A DNA stretch of 64,000 bases, taken from assembly GCA_030374805.1 (NCBI GenBank), contig JARGSG010000189.1, positions 1,488,001-1,552,000 on the forward strand, read 5' to 3'. The notes under the pieces were generated by a model. It did not search any database. It was not told the DNA's origin and saw nothing but the letters and a program-made list of their open reading frames with translations. This DNA is from Gracilaria gracilis (Eukaryota; Rhodophyta; Florideophyceae; Gracilariales; Gracilariaceae). Within the stretch, counting starts at the first letter, position 1. Each line of letters begins with the position of its first letter. Positions 51,133 through 60,984 of the stretch are shown in pieces. The translations under genes were made by a program, and so were the position numbers.

Positions 51133-52346
51133 AGAGATTAAATTCACACTGACTCATATTTCAGAACATCGCCGCCGTCGTTACGCCCTTCCTAACCGCG
51201 TGCGCCGCACTCTGCGGCTTTACGTTACGAACTTCCTAAACGCGTGCGCCACGCGCTTCGGCTTCAAACCTTCGCGCTGCAGATCCGCGCCATCCCGATC
51301 TGTCGAGCTCCGAACCACCACCGTGCAGACCCCGCGCCGTCACTCTTCATATTCATGCTCTTGCGCTTCCGTCATTGCTCCCGCTGCGTGCGTCTGCGCG
51401 CCACTTCACTACAATTGCAGGTAACTGCGGTTTTGGCTATTTATCTGATGTGGGACGCTCCGCCCTTTTGCATTCTCCGAGCCGCGCGCTTACGGTCTGT
51501 GCGCCTCCTGCACATATTCTTCTGAAAAGTACCGCTCCGCCCACCCGTATTCTCCAAGCTGCGGGTCATTGCCACTCACTTCAGCTGCGTGTCCCAAGCT
51601 GTGGCTACGCGCCCCCGCTTTGTAGGTCTACGATCCCGTCTGGCAGCTTCACGTCCTTGCGGTACTACCACTGCTCTCGCTGTTCAAAAACCTGATGATC
51701 ATGCAAAGCCGCTACGCTTGGCTTTCTTGGCGTGCACACGTACGCAGTGGACCGCGGTTACGTTCTACACTAAGCAACGCTACTCTCCGGCGCCGGCACT
51801 GCCATAAAAGCGCTCTTCGTTAGGGTGAATGCCGTGCAACCCTCCACCAAGCTCACTGCCACCGTCACTGCTCTGTTCATCCTCGACGTAGTTGGCGTTC
51901 GTCGCAGGTGTTTGCTACGTCACCCGCTGCTCTCCGTCCACGCAGTTCTGGGTGCAGTGTTTGCCGTCGCCGAGTATTTACTGCCGTGGCTGGTGTCTGC
52001 TCGACCTTCTTCGCTTTCTTGATTTGTTATTCATTGTGGTAAACTCCGTGACCTTCTTTGTCGACTGATCTGTCTAAATTTTTCTACGCCTGCAGCGGTG
52101 TTGGGACACTCGTGAGCGCCTTTCAGCATGCACGCTCACGCTGCTGCCTGCAGCCGCCTTCGTGCGCTCTTGCACGAGCTTGGGCAGGCGTGCAACATGC
52201 GATGGAGCTGCAGATGAATGATTATTGGTTAGGTGGTTATGCAGTCTACGGCTTTATTGGTATTAAGAACACGCTTTCGCAATGGTATGTTGTATTTCTT
52301 ATCCATAACGCAATTCTTTCTACTCTGCAGGTTCAAAGAACAGGGA
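51133..52346. other. No convincing gene
   Basis: C-rich DNA with repeated short words such as GCGTGCGCC and CGCTGC. ORFs on the + strand between 51200 and 52020 show only compositional bias. Confidence 0.4.
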
Positions 52347-53372
52347 CTAACAGGAAATACTTCCAGAACCACAAGCAATTGCAGGAGGGCTTTCGTGACT
52401 ATCACTACCTGCGAGAACCTCTACATCAGCGTCATCGTCTCTGTCTTCACGTATTTTCCGAACCTTATATGCAATGGGCACTTTCTTATGTTTGACCAGC
52501 CAGCATTTCATACAATGGTTGTAACGTTCGTGGTTGTTCATATTTTTCTTGCAATAAGCACAACAGAACTTCACTTTCTTCTTCAAAAACACTTCATTCT
52601 TGGGATTATCGATTTTTCGGCATAATATCTTTCCCAGCTTCTCCTTTCGGGTTTTGGTAGAGACCATCAGACCACGGGATATCCTGCAACTCTTTGTAGC
52701 CAGGTGATTAACGAACTCTTGACGACTAGGAAACCCTGCATCTTCTCCACCTCCACAGTGCAGGCACTTTGTGCTTTCCTGTGGACTCATATGTCCGTAT
52801 TTTCCGACCTTCACAAAATGCCCACACCCCCAATGGCAAAATATAGCAACAGGGAAATGCTTGGAAGTGACAAATTTAACCCAATGGGATACGATATCAT
52901 TTGTTCCCACATATGATACCCGAACATTCTCCCTACTTCCATTCGGCGCCTCAAGCCCCTCGGAAACCGCCTCTCCCTGAGGCTGAATGGGGACAACGCC
53001 AGAAGACTCAGCCGCAACTTGCGTCGCTTCGAAATCACCGTTTTGGTTTTCATCGGCCAAAAAGGCCGCAGCAGGAGGAGTGCGCACAGCGGGGTTGGAC
53101 GGGGAATGTTTTTTTTCGTTCATGGGTGTTAAAGGTCCGACGGCGGAACCCCGACTCATCTTTGATTTCCGCGCACGGTTGGAGGGTGCCACAGACCTGT
53201 TCGGCGCGCCATCGGTAACTGTAGTAGCATTAAACGCAGAACCAGATTTGTGAGGGGGCAATGAGATGCCCGCACAGGCTAACTCACCCGATGATTGCAG
53301 CGAGTGGATGCAAGGAGTGGGGTTTTTCCTGGGAGCTTTCTTCGCAATCGTCTTGTGCGCCCTGTTCTGCAC
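52347..53372 (-). CDS. Cys/His zinc-finger-like protein, unrecognised family
   Basis: 341 codons open on the reverse strand. The frame opens with a GTG at 53372 preceded by no ATG; the first ATG is at 53159 (MSRGSAVGPLTPMNEKK), giving 270 residues, which I prefer. Cys/His groups lie at about residues 179-206 (FCHWGCGHFVKVGKYGHM and then KCLHCGGG), 222-229 (VNHLATKSC) and 270-290 (CCAYCKKNMNNHERYNHCMK with a following C), suggesting two or three zinc-binding units. The N-terminal third is Ser/Pro/Ala-rich, probably disordered, and the end is acidic. It could be a host regulator or a mobile-element protein; neighbours are LTR fragments. No family recognised. Confidence 0.45.
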   Translation of the reverse strand: MQNRAHKTIAKKAPRKNPTPCIHSLQSSGELACAGISLPPHKSGSAFNATTVTDGAPNRSVAPSNRARKSKMSRGSAVGPLTPMNEKKHSPSNPAVRTPPAAAFLADENQNGDFEATQVAAESSGVVPIQPQGEAVSEGLEAPNGSRENVRVSYVGTNDIVSHWVKFVTSKHFPVAIFCHWGCGHFVKVGKYGHMSPQESTKCLHCGGGEDAGFPSRQEFVNHLATKSCRISRGLMVSTKTRKEKLGKILCRKIDNPKNEVFLKKKVKFCCAYCKKNMNNHERYNHCMKCWLVKHKKVPIAYKVRKIREDRDDDADVEVLAGSDSHESPPAIACGSGSISC

Positions 53373-54445
53373 ATATATGCCCGCGATCGCCGTCGCGAAG
53401 CGCCGGCGGGAGGGGTATCCTCAGCGTTCTCATGCTGACATGCACGACGATTCCTCGAGAAGATGGTAGAGGAGATTGAGGGACGCGAACGGAAGCCGAA
53501 CAGAACAGAAGTAGATGGGGAAGCGCCTGAAGTATATATTTTCGTACGAAGCTCAATCTGAACTAAGCGGTCAAATAAAATACTCAACAGAGCAGTAAGC
53601 GGCGAACAGATCAAAAAGTAAAACTCACTTGTAAATTTTTGGAAATCTTTTAGACCAAAACTGTCGTGTTTTACGAAATGACCTAATCTGTTCGATTGAT
53701 TCAAAGAGCGATAGTTGACTTTGCTATATGCCATGTTTATGAATTATTATGATATTTTATATCTCTTTATGTCTTTCTATAATCTAAGAACGTGTTCTAT
53801 TATTTATAAAGAGAAAATCAAAAGCTTTATGACCGGATGCAGTATTTTCAATTTATCTGATACATTGTCCGTCGTTATTTTATATATAGAATGTACATAA
53901 TATGCAATGATTACCATTACAGGTCCAACATCAATATTTATTTTCACAATCTAAGAAACTGTTTTATAATTTCGGAATAAAAAATGAAAAGCTTTATGAC
54001 AGAATACAATAGTTTCAGTTTATTTTGAAAATGATCCGCCATAACGTCTGATATTATCTCATGTCTTGCATTTAAATAATATGCACGAATAGATGTCAAG
54101 TCAGTACATTATTCCCTCTGTTGTGGTTTTACTTCTGCTTCTGTTCCAATACTTTGAAAAGCTTACATTCAAGTCCCTCTGTCTTTGAGTTCAACTCTTC
54201 TATAGTTCTGTTGTTATTGGCTCCCCGTGTTTTCTTTCTTGGGACCTGTGGAACCTTACTTGCTTTCTTGGGCTGTTGCGCTGGCACTTGATTGTCATCA
54301 AAAACGATAACTTCGGAGGCCCGTCTTTTTTGTGCTTTTGACTGCGCACGTCTCCATTCGGGTTTTCAAGTCTTCTGGTACCCATCCAGAGGTGTGTGTT
54401 TGCAAAGATTCTTAGCATCATTCTGATCCATTTCCCTGAGCAATT
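53373..54445. other. No convincing gene; AT-rich
   Basis: 53560-54160 is AT-rich, with two related stretches (AGAAAATCAAAAGCTTTATG near 53812 and AAAATGAAAAGCTTTATG near 53981) that suggest an old short duplication. 54170-54445 may be the start of the internal region of the LTR element lying in reverse orientation. Confidence 0.35.
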
Positions 54446-55135
54446 TGTAGTGCAACGCCAGAGGCGGAAAGACACCACGAAGACGTCCGAGATCTTCTTC
54501 CGTAGGAGGGTAGTCAGCAGACAGAACCTCTCTGGCAAGGCACCACGAAGTCTGGTGTAAGCTGAGTCCAAGCCGTCACGACGGGCGTTGAGAGTTGAGC
54601 AAGGATCGGTGTTGGCACCACGTGTGTGGATGAACGGGTCCTCGAGTGAGGCACGAGTCCACGGAAGTGGGAAAAGAGAAAAGGAATCCGCGAGAGCGCG
54701 GGATGGAAAGAAGGAAAAGGAGGAAAGGGCAAAAAGGCTACGGTAAACACCGGGGTTATCCCTGTACCGGGTCGAACGCGACACAAGCTGAAAACACTCC
54801 CACGAATGGGTCCTGCTAGGTGACGCAGGGAGGATACACTACCCGTAGGCAACAGAGCCTCTCTCCTGGAAGAAGTCGATGACCGCCGAAGGCGAAGAAG
54901 TATAGAGCCAACCCTGGTTGTCCGAATTTTACCGTGCATGGCGGCGAGGTTGCCGCCATGCTAAGTAGCGAGCTCGCGCCAACAAGTAATTAAATAAACT
55001 AACTAAATTAGGCCCACGCATAGTGGTAATTACTCACGCGCCGTGGCGCCCGTCCCACGTGTATGTGACCAACCTCCTGGCTCAACCGTGTCCCACGTGT
55101 TCTTCCCACTACAGTGGTTGTTACTATTCATATTC
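54446..55135 (-). repeat. Diverged gypsy-type LTR, reverse orientation
   Basis: Read on the reverse strand, it ends with TCTTCGTGG, CGTTGCACTACA, the same terminal words as the LTR at 57719-58515. It also shares the block read as DARRD.L.S.YTRL in the matching frame. The first part is only weakly similar, so it is a related but different LTR subfamily. Boundaries are approximate at 55135. Confidence 0.5.
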
Positions 55136-55149
55136 TTCTATTGGGAGCA

Positions 55150-55790
55150 CCCGTCCGACATGTCGAAATATGAGTAAGTAGTCAGAAACCTCCATCAGGG
55201 GGCGTTGCACTACACATCTTGTAATTTAATCTCCATTGCCACCAATCTCTTGGGTGGTAATCTTTTCAGGAGGTCCTCTGGGAATACATCTTGGTATTCT
55301 TCAAGTATCTTCTTTATTTGTTCATCTTCTGGAATATCTTCTTTGATACTTATGTTATTTACTTGAATTTTTTTCTTTGGTTTAATTACTACGTAGTATA
55401 CTTCACTCTGTTGTTTCTTCACGAGCTTCATAAACTTGTGTTTACTTAGAACAAGTTTCTCTTGGGATTACTGTCGTTTGACAGTTTCTGCGTCCAGCAT
55501 AAACTTTTTTCCATTAAGGAGTAAGGTCATAGAGTGTTTTCTCCAGTTTATGTGTGGATCATAGAATTCTAACCAAGTTTGACCAAGAATGACATCCTAA
55601 CCTGTTAAATGCACTATAAAATGGTAGATGTCAAACTTGGCGTCCCCGATCTTAATGGATAAAGTGTCTAAACATTGTTCCATTGGAACTAATGTTCCAT
55701 CCCAAAGCTCAACTTTGACATCGGTACTTCTTCTTTGGAGATTCAATATATCTGCATATTCTTTAGATATGCATATGTCTTCACAACCCA
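55150..55790 (-). pseudogene. gypsy protease and RT N-terminal segment, inverted
   Basis: Read on the reverse strand from 55790: a retropepsin C-terminal half ([36 protein letters not shown] with KHSMTLLLNGKKF) and then, after a stop and frame change, the region just before RT (EEYQDVFPEDLLKRLPPKRL, then MEIKL). In an intact gypsy Pol this is followed directly by RT motifs of the type 'yrmSp.El'. Those are found on the other strand from 55795. The segment is therefore inverted relative to the rest of the element. Several stops; AT-rich codon use unlike the neighbouring gypsy copy. Confidence 0.65.
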
Positions 55791-55794
55791 AAAT

Positions 55795-57420
55795 GGGACC
55801 TATGTATAAGCTTTCCCCAAAGGAACTGCAAGAAATGAAGAAACAAATAGAACATGTACTAAGCCTAGGATTCATAAGACCCGGTATTAGCCCATGGGGA
55901 AGCCCAGTATTGTTCACACCCAAGAAAGATGGAGGACTTAGGATGTGCATCGACTACAGAGCCTTGAATAAAAGAACAATAAAAAACAAAGTAACATTAC
56001 CGCGTATAGACGAAGTCTGGGACCAGCTTCAAGAAGCAAAATACTTCACCTCTCTTGATCTAAGGGCAGGATATAATCAGATACATATAAAACCCGAGGA
56101 TGTAGAGAAAACTGCATTCAGAACACGATATGGGTTGTTCGAATGCCTAGTGACACCATTTGGATAAACTGGTGCTCCAGGATGTTTTCAAACTCTAATG
56201 AATACAATACTACGTCCATACTTAGATGAGTTTGTGATGGTATATTTAGACGACATTCTCATCTACAGTAAAACCAAGAATGAACACCTCAAACATATAC
56301 GAAGAGTACTAAGTGTACTACGGAAACGAAAACTATATGGAAAACTTTCCAAGTGCACATTCATGAAACAGAACTAGAATATTTAGGACATATCATATCA
56401 AATGAGAGAATAAAAGCAGACTCAAAAAATGTCAATGCCATAATGCAATGGGAAATCCCAACAAACGTAAAAGAAGTACAAAGCTCCTTAGGCATATGCA
56501 ATTATTACCGCAAGTTTGAAAAGAATTTCTCAAAAATAGCAAGTCCAATAAGTAATCTTGTGAAAGACAAAGTAACCTTCGAATGGGGCAAAGAACAAGA
56601 TGATGCTTTCAATACTCTTAAAAGTGTCTTATCCACTTTCCCAATATTAAGATGTGCTAATACACGTCTAACATACGAAGTAACCACTGATGCTTCAGCT
56701 ACTGGATTAGGTGCTGTTTTATCACAGACAGATAAGTCTGGAAGACGACCTATAGCTTATGCTTCAAGAAAACTCAATGAAGCTGAACAGAATTACGTTA
56801 CAGGCGAAAGAGAATTACTAGCCATCATATTCGCTTTACAAACGTGGCGTTCATATCTACATGGATCGAAATTTACCATATACACTGATCATCATCCTTT
56901 AAAGTACCTAGAGACACAAAAAACTCTGTCTAGAAAACAAGCCCGATGGGTTGAATATATGCAAGAATTTGACTATACCATATGCTATATAAAAGGAAAG
57001 TAGAACAAAGTAGCAGATGCCTTATCACGAAAGGATAAAGAGAAACGAAAAACACCTATTGAGGTCATTAAACGACTTCTTAATATCACTACAGTCAAAA
57101 TTTCTGAAGACACATTGAACAAGCTTTCGAAAGGATACTCTAACGATCCTTACTTCTCTAGCCAATTCCAGAAACCGAAAACCCCATATAAACGGGTTGG
57201 AAAAAGACTATACTTCGAGAGTAGACTATGTATACCAGAAAAAATATTAAAAAGACATTACTACATGATAACCATGTTTCATTACAAAGAGGACAGAGAT
57301 CCTACTAAAAGACATTGCTTCTATTAAGAAGACATTACTTCTGGAATACAAGTAAACAAGACCTTAAGAAATACCTTACCGAATGTGAAAGATGCCAAAA
57401 GGCGAAATCGAGTAATCAAA
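55795..57420 (+). pseudogene. Ty3/gypsy RT-RNase H-integrase fragment, AT-rich
   Basis: RT runs from [19 protein letters not shown] through [33 protein letters not shown] and [13 protein letters not shown] (YLDD at 56243-56254). RNase H has TTDASATGLGAVLSQ, RELLAIIFAL and YTDHHPLKYL. The integrase zinc-binding start is partly kept (HYFWNTSKQDL, CERCQKAK). Stops at 56166 (the Leu of PFGL changed to TAA) and 57001, and frame changes near 56350 and 57310, make it dead. It ends abruptly near 57420 in C/T-rich sequence, without the DDE core. GC is far lower than in the gypsy element at 57719. Confidence 0.85.
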
Positions 57421-57718
57421 ACTCACAAGGACCACTCTCCCCCCCTCCTCCTCCCCCGCCCTTTTCTCCCTCCGTTGCTCGCTGCTCGTGCGGGTCCTTC
57501 TCCACGCCCGCTTGCACTCGCTCTTGCTTGTTTGCCGCCTTGTTTGTTGTCGCCCCTCTTTTACCCCGTTCGTGCTCGCTCGATCCGCCTATCGCTCGCG
57601 CCTTTTGCTTGGTGACTCATGTCGCCCGCGCTTTCTCGCCCTTCTGCTCGCTGGCTTCCTGTTTTTTTTTGCGTAGCTGCTTAGTGAATTTTCCGCATTG
57701 ATGCGTAGAGTCGATATA
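57421..57718. other. C/T-rich stretch between gypsy copies
   Basis: Strongly pyrimidine-rich + strand (long C and CTC runs) between the broken gypsy fragment and the next LTR. Overlapping ORFs in three frames reflect composition only. It may be the end of another LTR. Confidence 0.4.
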
Positions 57719-58515
57719 TGAGCTGTACCGCCGCTGGCGGGGTGTTGCGCTCAAACGGTTTTTGAGGTTGTACACGTGGGATGCACGGCCTGAGCTACCG
57801 CCCAGCGGGCGAGACGGGAACAAGTGTTGCACGGATACCCAGGAGGCGATGCCACCAGGATTGCTGTATTTACTAGATATATTTGGTACTTTATTTGGCC
57901 GGCGCGCCCACTGTCAGGGGCCGCGCCGAGCCCACTACTTAGTAGGTTGAGCTATGCTCCCTCCGTAAATCACCCTTGTCAAGCAAGGGATTCCTGGCTC
58001 TAACTATCACGCTTTCGCGGATTGTTCACCTCCAAGTGGAGTGACAACCGCGTTGTTCACGTATAGTTATCCACCCTTGTGGCACTTAGAGTATCACTAC
58101 TGCTTGTGTGTGTCGTTCCGACTACTGTCGTGTACTCGCCTCAGTACTGGGTTTCGTTTGTGTGTTATTAACACACGTACGTAGTACGCACCTATCCCCA
58201 CTCTTGTGGACCTCTTTGCCACTTTTTGGGTTTGTTCTACTGCCCACTCTCACGTGGTTCGCCGTCCGACATCGTGACGTCGCCGTTTCACTCTTACGAG
58301 GCTCAGTCTTGAGACCGCTCTTCGCACGTGTCCCTACACGGTACTCGTTCCGCACTGTACACTCCGACGCTCGTCGGGACTGTTTGACCTCGGTTTACAC
58401 CCGGCTAGTTCTGTCATTCCCGGAGTGCTCCATTCGCTGTGCTACCTCCCCGAGAGGAAGATCTCAAACATCTTCGTGGCTGTTTCGCTTTTCCCGCCGA
58501 AGGTGTTGCACTACA
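57719..58515 (+). repeat. 5' LTR of the gypsy element
   Basis: About 797 bases, TGAGCT...CTACA, aligned with the copy at 50355-51132. The start is placed at the TG shared by both copies after a TATATA word, so it may be off by some bases. Coding begins 156 bases after its end. Confidence 0.7.
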
Positions 58516-58518
58516 AAG

Positions 58519-58532
58519 TGGTCTCCCGACTT
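58519..58532 (+). promoter_or_regulatory. Candidate primer-binding site
   Basis: TGGTCTCCCGACTT starts 3 bases after the LTR end. TGG is the expected complement of a tRNA CCA end. Which tRNA would pair cannot be told here. Confidence 0.35.
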
Positions 58533-58671
58533 AGAAATCGTGCTTGTGGATTGATTCCGAAGTTCGGTTCATTCTCGGGACTGCTCTCGTATCTCTTTTC
58601 TCCTTTAGGAAGTTTATTGGAATCCCCAGCCAATTGGCTGTCGGTTATCTAGTTGTACGGTTGTCTTGATT

Positions 58672-60960
58672 ATGTCGTCATCGGATCGTCCAAGGACGCG
58701 CAGTGAGACTGGACGCACGGATCCGCCGCTTCCCTCGCGGATCCCGACCGGTTTACGGTCCCGTACTGAAGGGGTACCGGATGCCGACGTCGCTCCGACA
58801 ATCCCTAAACTGCCCCCCACGTCTTTGATTAACCGCCGTGGAGGTCGTGGCTCGGCTCCTGTCGTTGCTGGTCCCGACCTCATCGTAGGAGTTACGGTCC
58901 CTTCCGTAGCTCCCCCTTCGGAGGCGCCTCTGAGGGCTACTGTCAATGACACTCCCCACTTAACTATGGAAGAGCAGTTCCGCTCATTGCGGGCTGCCCA
59001 CGCTACCCTTGCTAAGAAGCTTTCTCCTCTTCAAAAGAAGGTGGAGGATGCTGCTTTGACGACTGTTTCTGAGGATCTCCGCGTATTGCGTGGTGATGTC
59101 AAATTTCTTCTTGAGGCTTGTGGAGGACCAACTCTCTTCGTGCAGGACGTGGCTGAGAAGTTCACTCGCCTCCGCACCCGTCTGGAGACGATCGAACAGA
59201 CTGTCCTTGCTAGAGCTAACCCTCTGGCATAGCCAGCCTCTGTCTTCTATCGGGGTAAGAAGGCCCGGAATTCCAAGGCATGCAAGGAGCAGAAGGACTA
59301 CGATTCCGACTCTTCAGTTTCTTCACGGTGTTCTCGACGGTCTTCCGGGACGGACACGTCCGACTCGTCGGTAGAAGACGCCCCTCGTGAGCGTTCATTT
59401 CGCTCAGAGCGGTCATCGGCCACCCAAGGCGTGATCCGCGCCCGCACGAAGGGAAGGACGCACCCTGGATTTAAAGAGTTGAAGCCTAGTAACCCTCTTT
59501 ATAAGAAGCTGTTGTCGTACCAGTATTACTGTTTGGAGAACTTTTCTTGGGACCGAACCCCCTGGGGAACCGGAAAAGTTAAGGACTGCATCAAGCGAAT
59601 GCAGCTCTCACTTCGAAACCAACTGTTCTCAGGTGAGGACCCCATTTCGGTGTTGGATTTCCTTGCACGCTTTGTAGCGGAAGCCGACATCCCGGGGATG
59701 AATGAAGGACAGGATTTTATCGCGCTCCCCTATTTCCTGCGTGGACTGGCAGAGGATCAATACAACTCTGTAAGAGGCTCGTCAAGTGCCTCCGAAGGAG
59801 GGGTTACCTGCTGGCCCGAAGCAGTTCAGTACCTTCTGAGATCCTATGCCCATGGCTCTGCGATCCAGTCGGCCATCCTCGCTCTGTGAGATACGAAACA
59901 ACGCCCTGGCGGTACGGAAACCGATTACTCGGTGCGCTTGAATAAGGCCTTCCACCTTAGTGGCACTGTTTCTTCCGCTCAAGAGCGTTGTACCATGGTT
60001 GTCGACGGGCTCGATCCAGCTATAAGGACCTTGGTTGCCCGCCGTCGGGAAGAGATCCGTAAGATTACGTATTTGGAACTTGTGCAATACGCACGCGCCG
60101 AAGGTGACGCGTTGCGCGCAATAGTCCCGGCAAGCCGGTAAAAGTCCGCTAAAGCGTTGATGTTGGAACCGGGAACCCCGTCTGCGTCAATGCTGGTTGA
60201 AGAACACTCCAATAAGAAGTATGATTAGGTGCACTTCGCCCGTAGTGACATGCTTTCAATCCCGACAACGGAGCTTCCTTCCCCTACGGATGCCTCGTTT
60301 CAGACGGCTCCAGATAGTACACTGTTGTATGAAGATTCGAACCGAGTTCGACCGCCTCGACTATTCTATGAGAACGGTGGAACCCGGGCCTCACGGCCTG
60401 GCTGGCAAGCTTCCTGCCCAGCGGTGCGATTTTCGAATACTCGGAACGCCAATGCCATCGTTGGATTGATCTGTCAACTCTGCTATACTCGAGGGTATAC
60501 TTCACCGTAGTGCGTTTTAACCATGCGTGAATGGGCCCAAGTCATTGCCAACTACGAATCCCACTCACCTGAGAAGAAGGCTTCCGTTCCGATGGCATCG
60601 TACATCCGCGCGAAGATGGATATTCCATGCACAATTGGGGCTCCAATTGCCCAGTACATGGTGATCTATCACCCCCATGCCCCTCTCGAGGGCAATCGAA
60701 CCGCTACGACGGACGCTTCTGCTGCTGGTGTCCAGGGATCAATGGTTCAGAACTCTGAGCACCCGCATCAGGCTGAATGTGCCCAAAAAACTAATTTGGT
60801 AGTCTCCTCTCTTGGAGAAGCACCCTCAGAGTTGAGGCTGAAGGCGGCTAAGGCGTCCCTGCCTCGCTCCCCGGTCCGAATCCTCTCGAGGAAGTAGGCC
60901 GTCGAAGACGTAAACTCAGAACACCTTGGTGTTCTGCGTCTTCCGTGGATACGGGTAAGA
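58672..60960 (+). pseudogene. gypsy Gag, interrupted by nonsense codons
   Basis: ATG 58672 (MSSSDRPRTRSETGRTDPPL). One constant frame with stops at 59230 (TAG), 59887 (TGA), 60139 (TAA), 60226 (TAG), 60508 (TAG) and 60895 (TAG). A helical region before the first stop (EEQFRSLRAAHATLAKKLSP) and a capsid-like region after it (KDCIKRMQLSLRNQLFSGED, VLDFLARFVAEADIPGMNEG, FLRGLAEDQYNSV) fit Gag. No zinc knuckle was recognised. All six stops are one C-to-T (or G-to-A) step from sense codons, and there are no indels over 2.2 kb. The protein would form the particle shell around element RNA. Confidence 0.7.
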
Positions 60961-60984
60961 AATAAACGGTTCCCGGATAGAGTT

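Noticed and set aside
57315-57701. ORF with polyproline near the end of the AT-rich gypsy fragment
   Set aside because: Only its first 40 codons are integrase-like; the rest is read from a C/T-rich tract.
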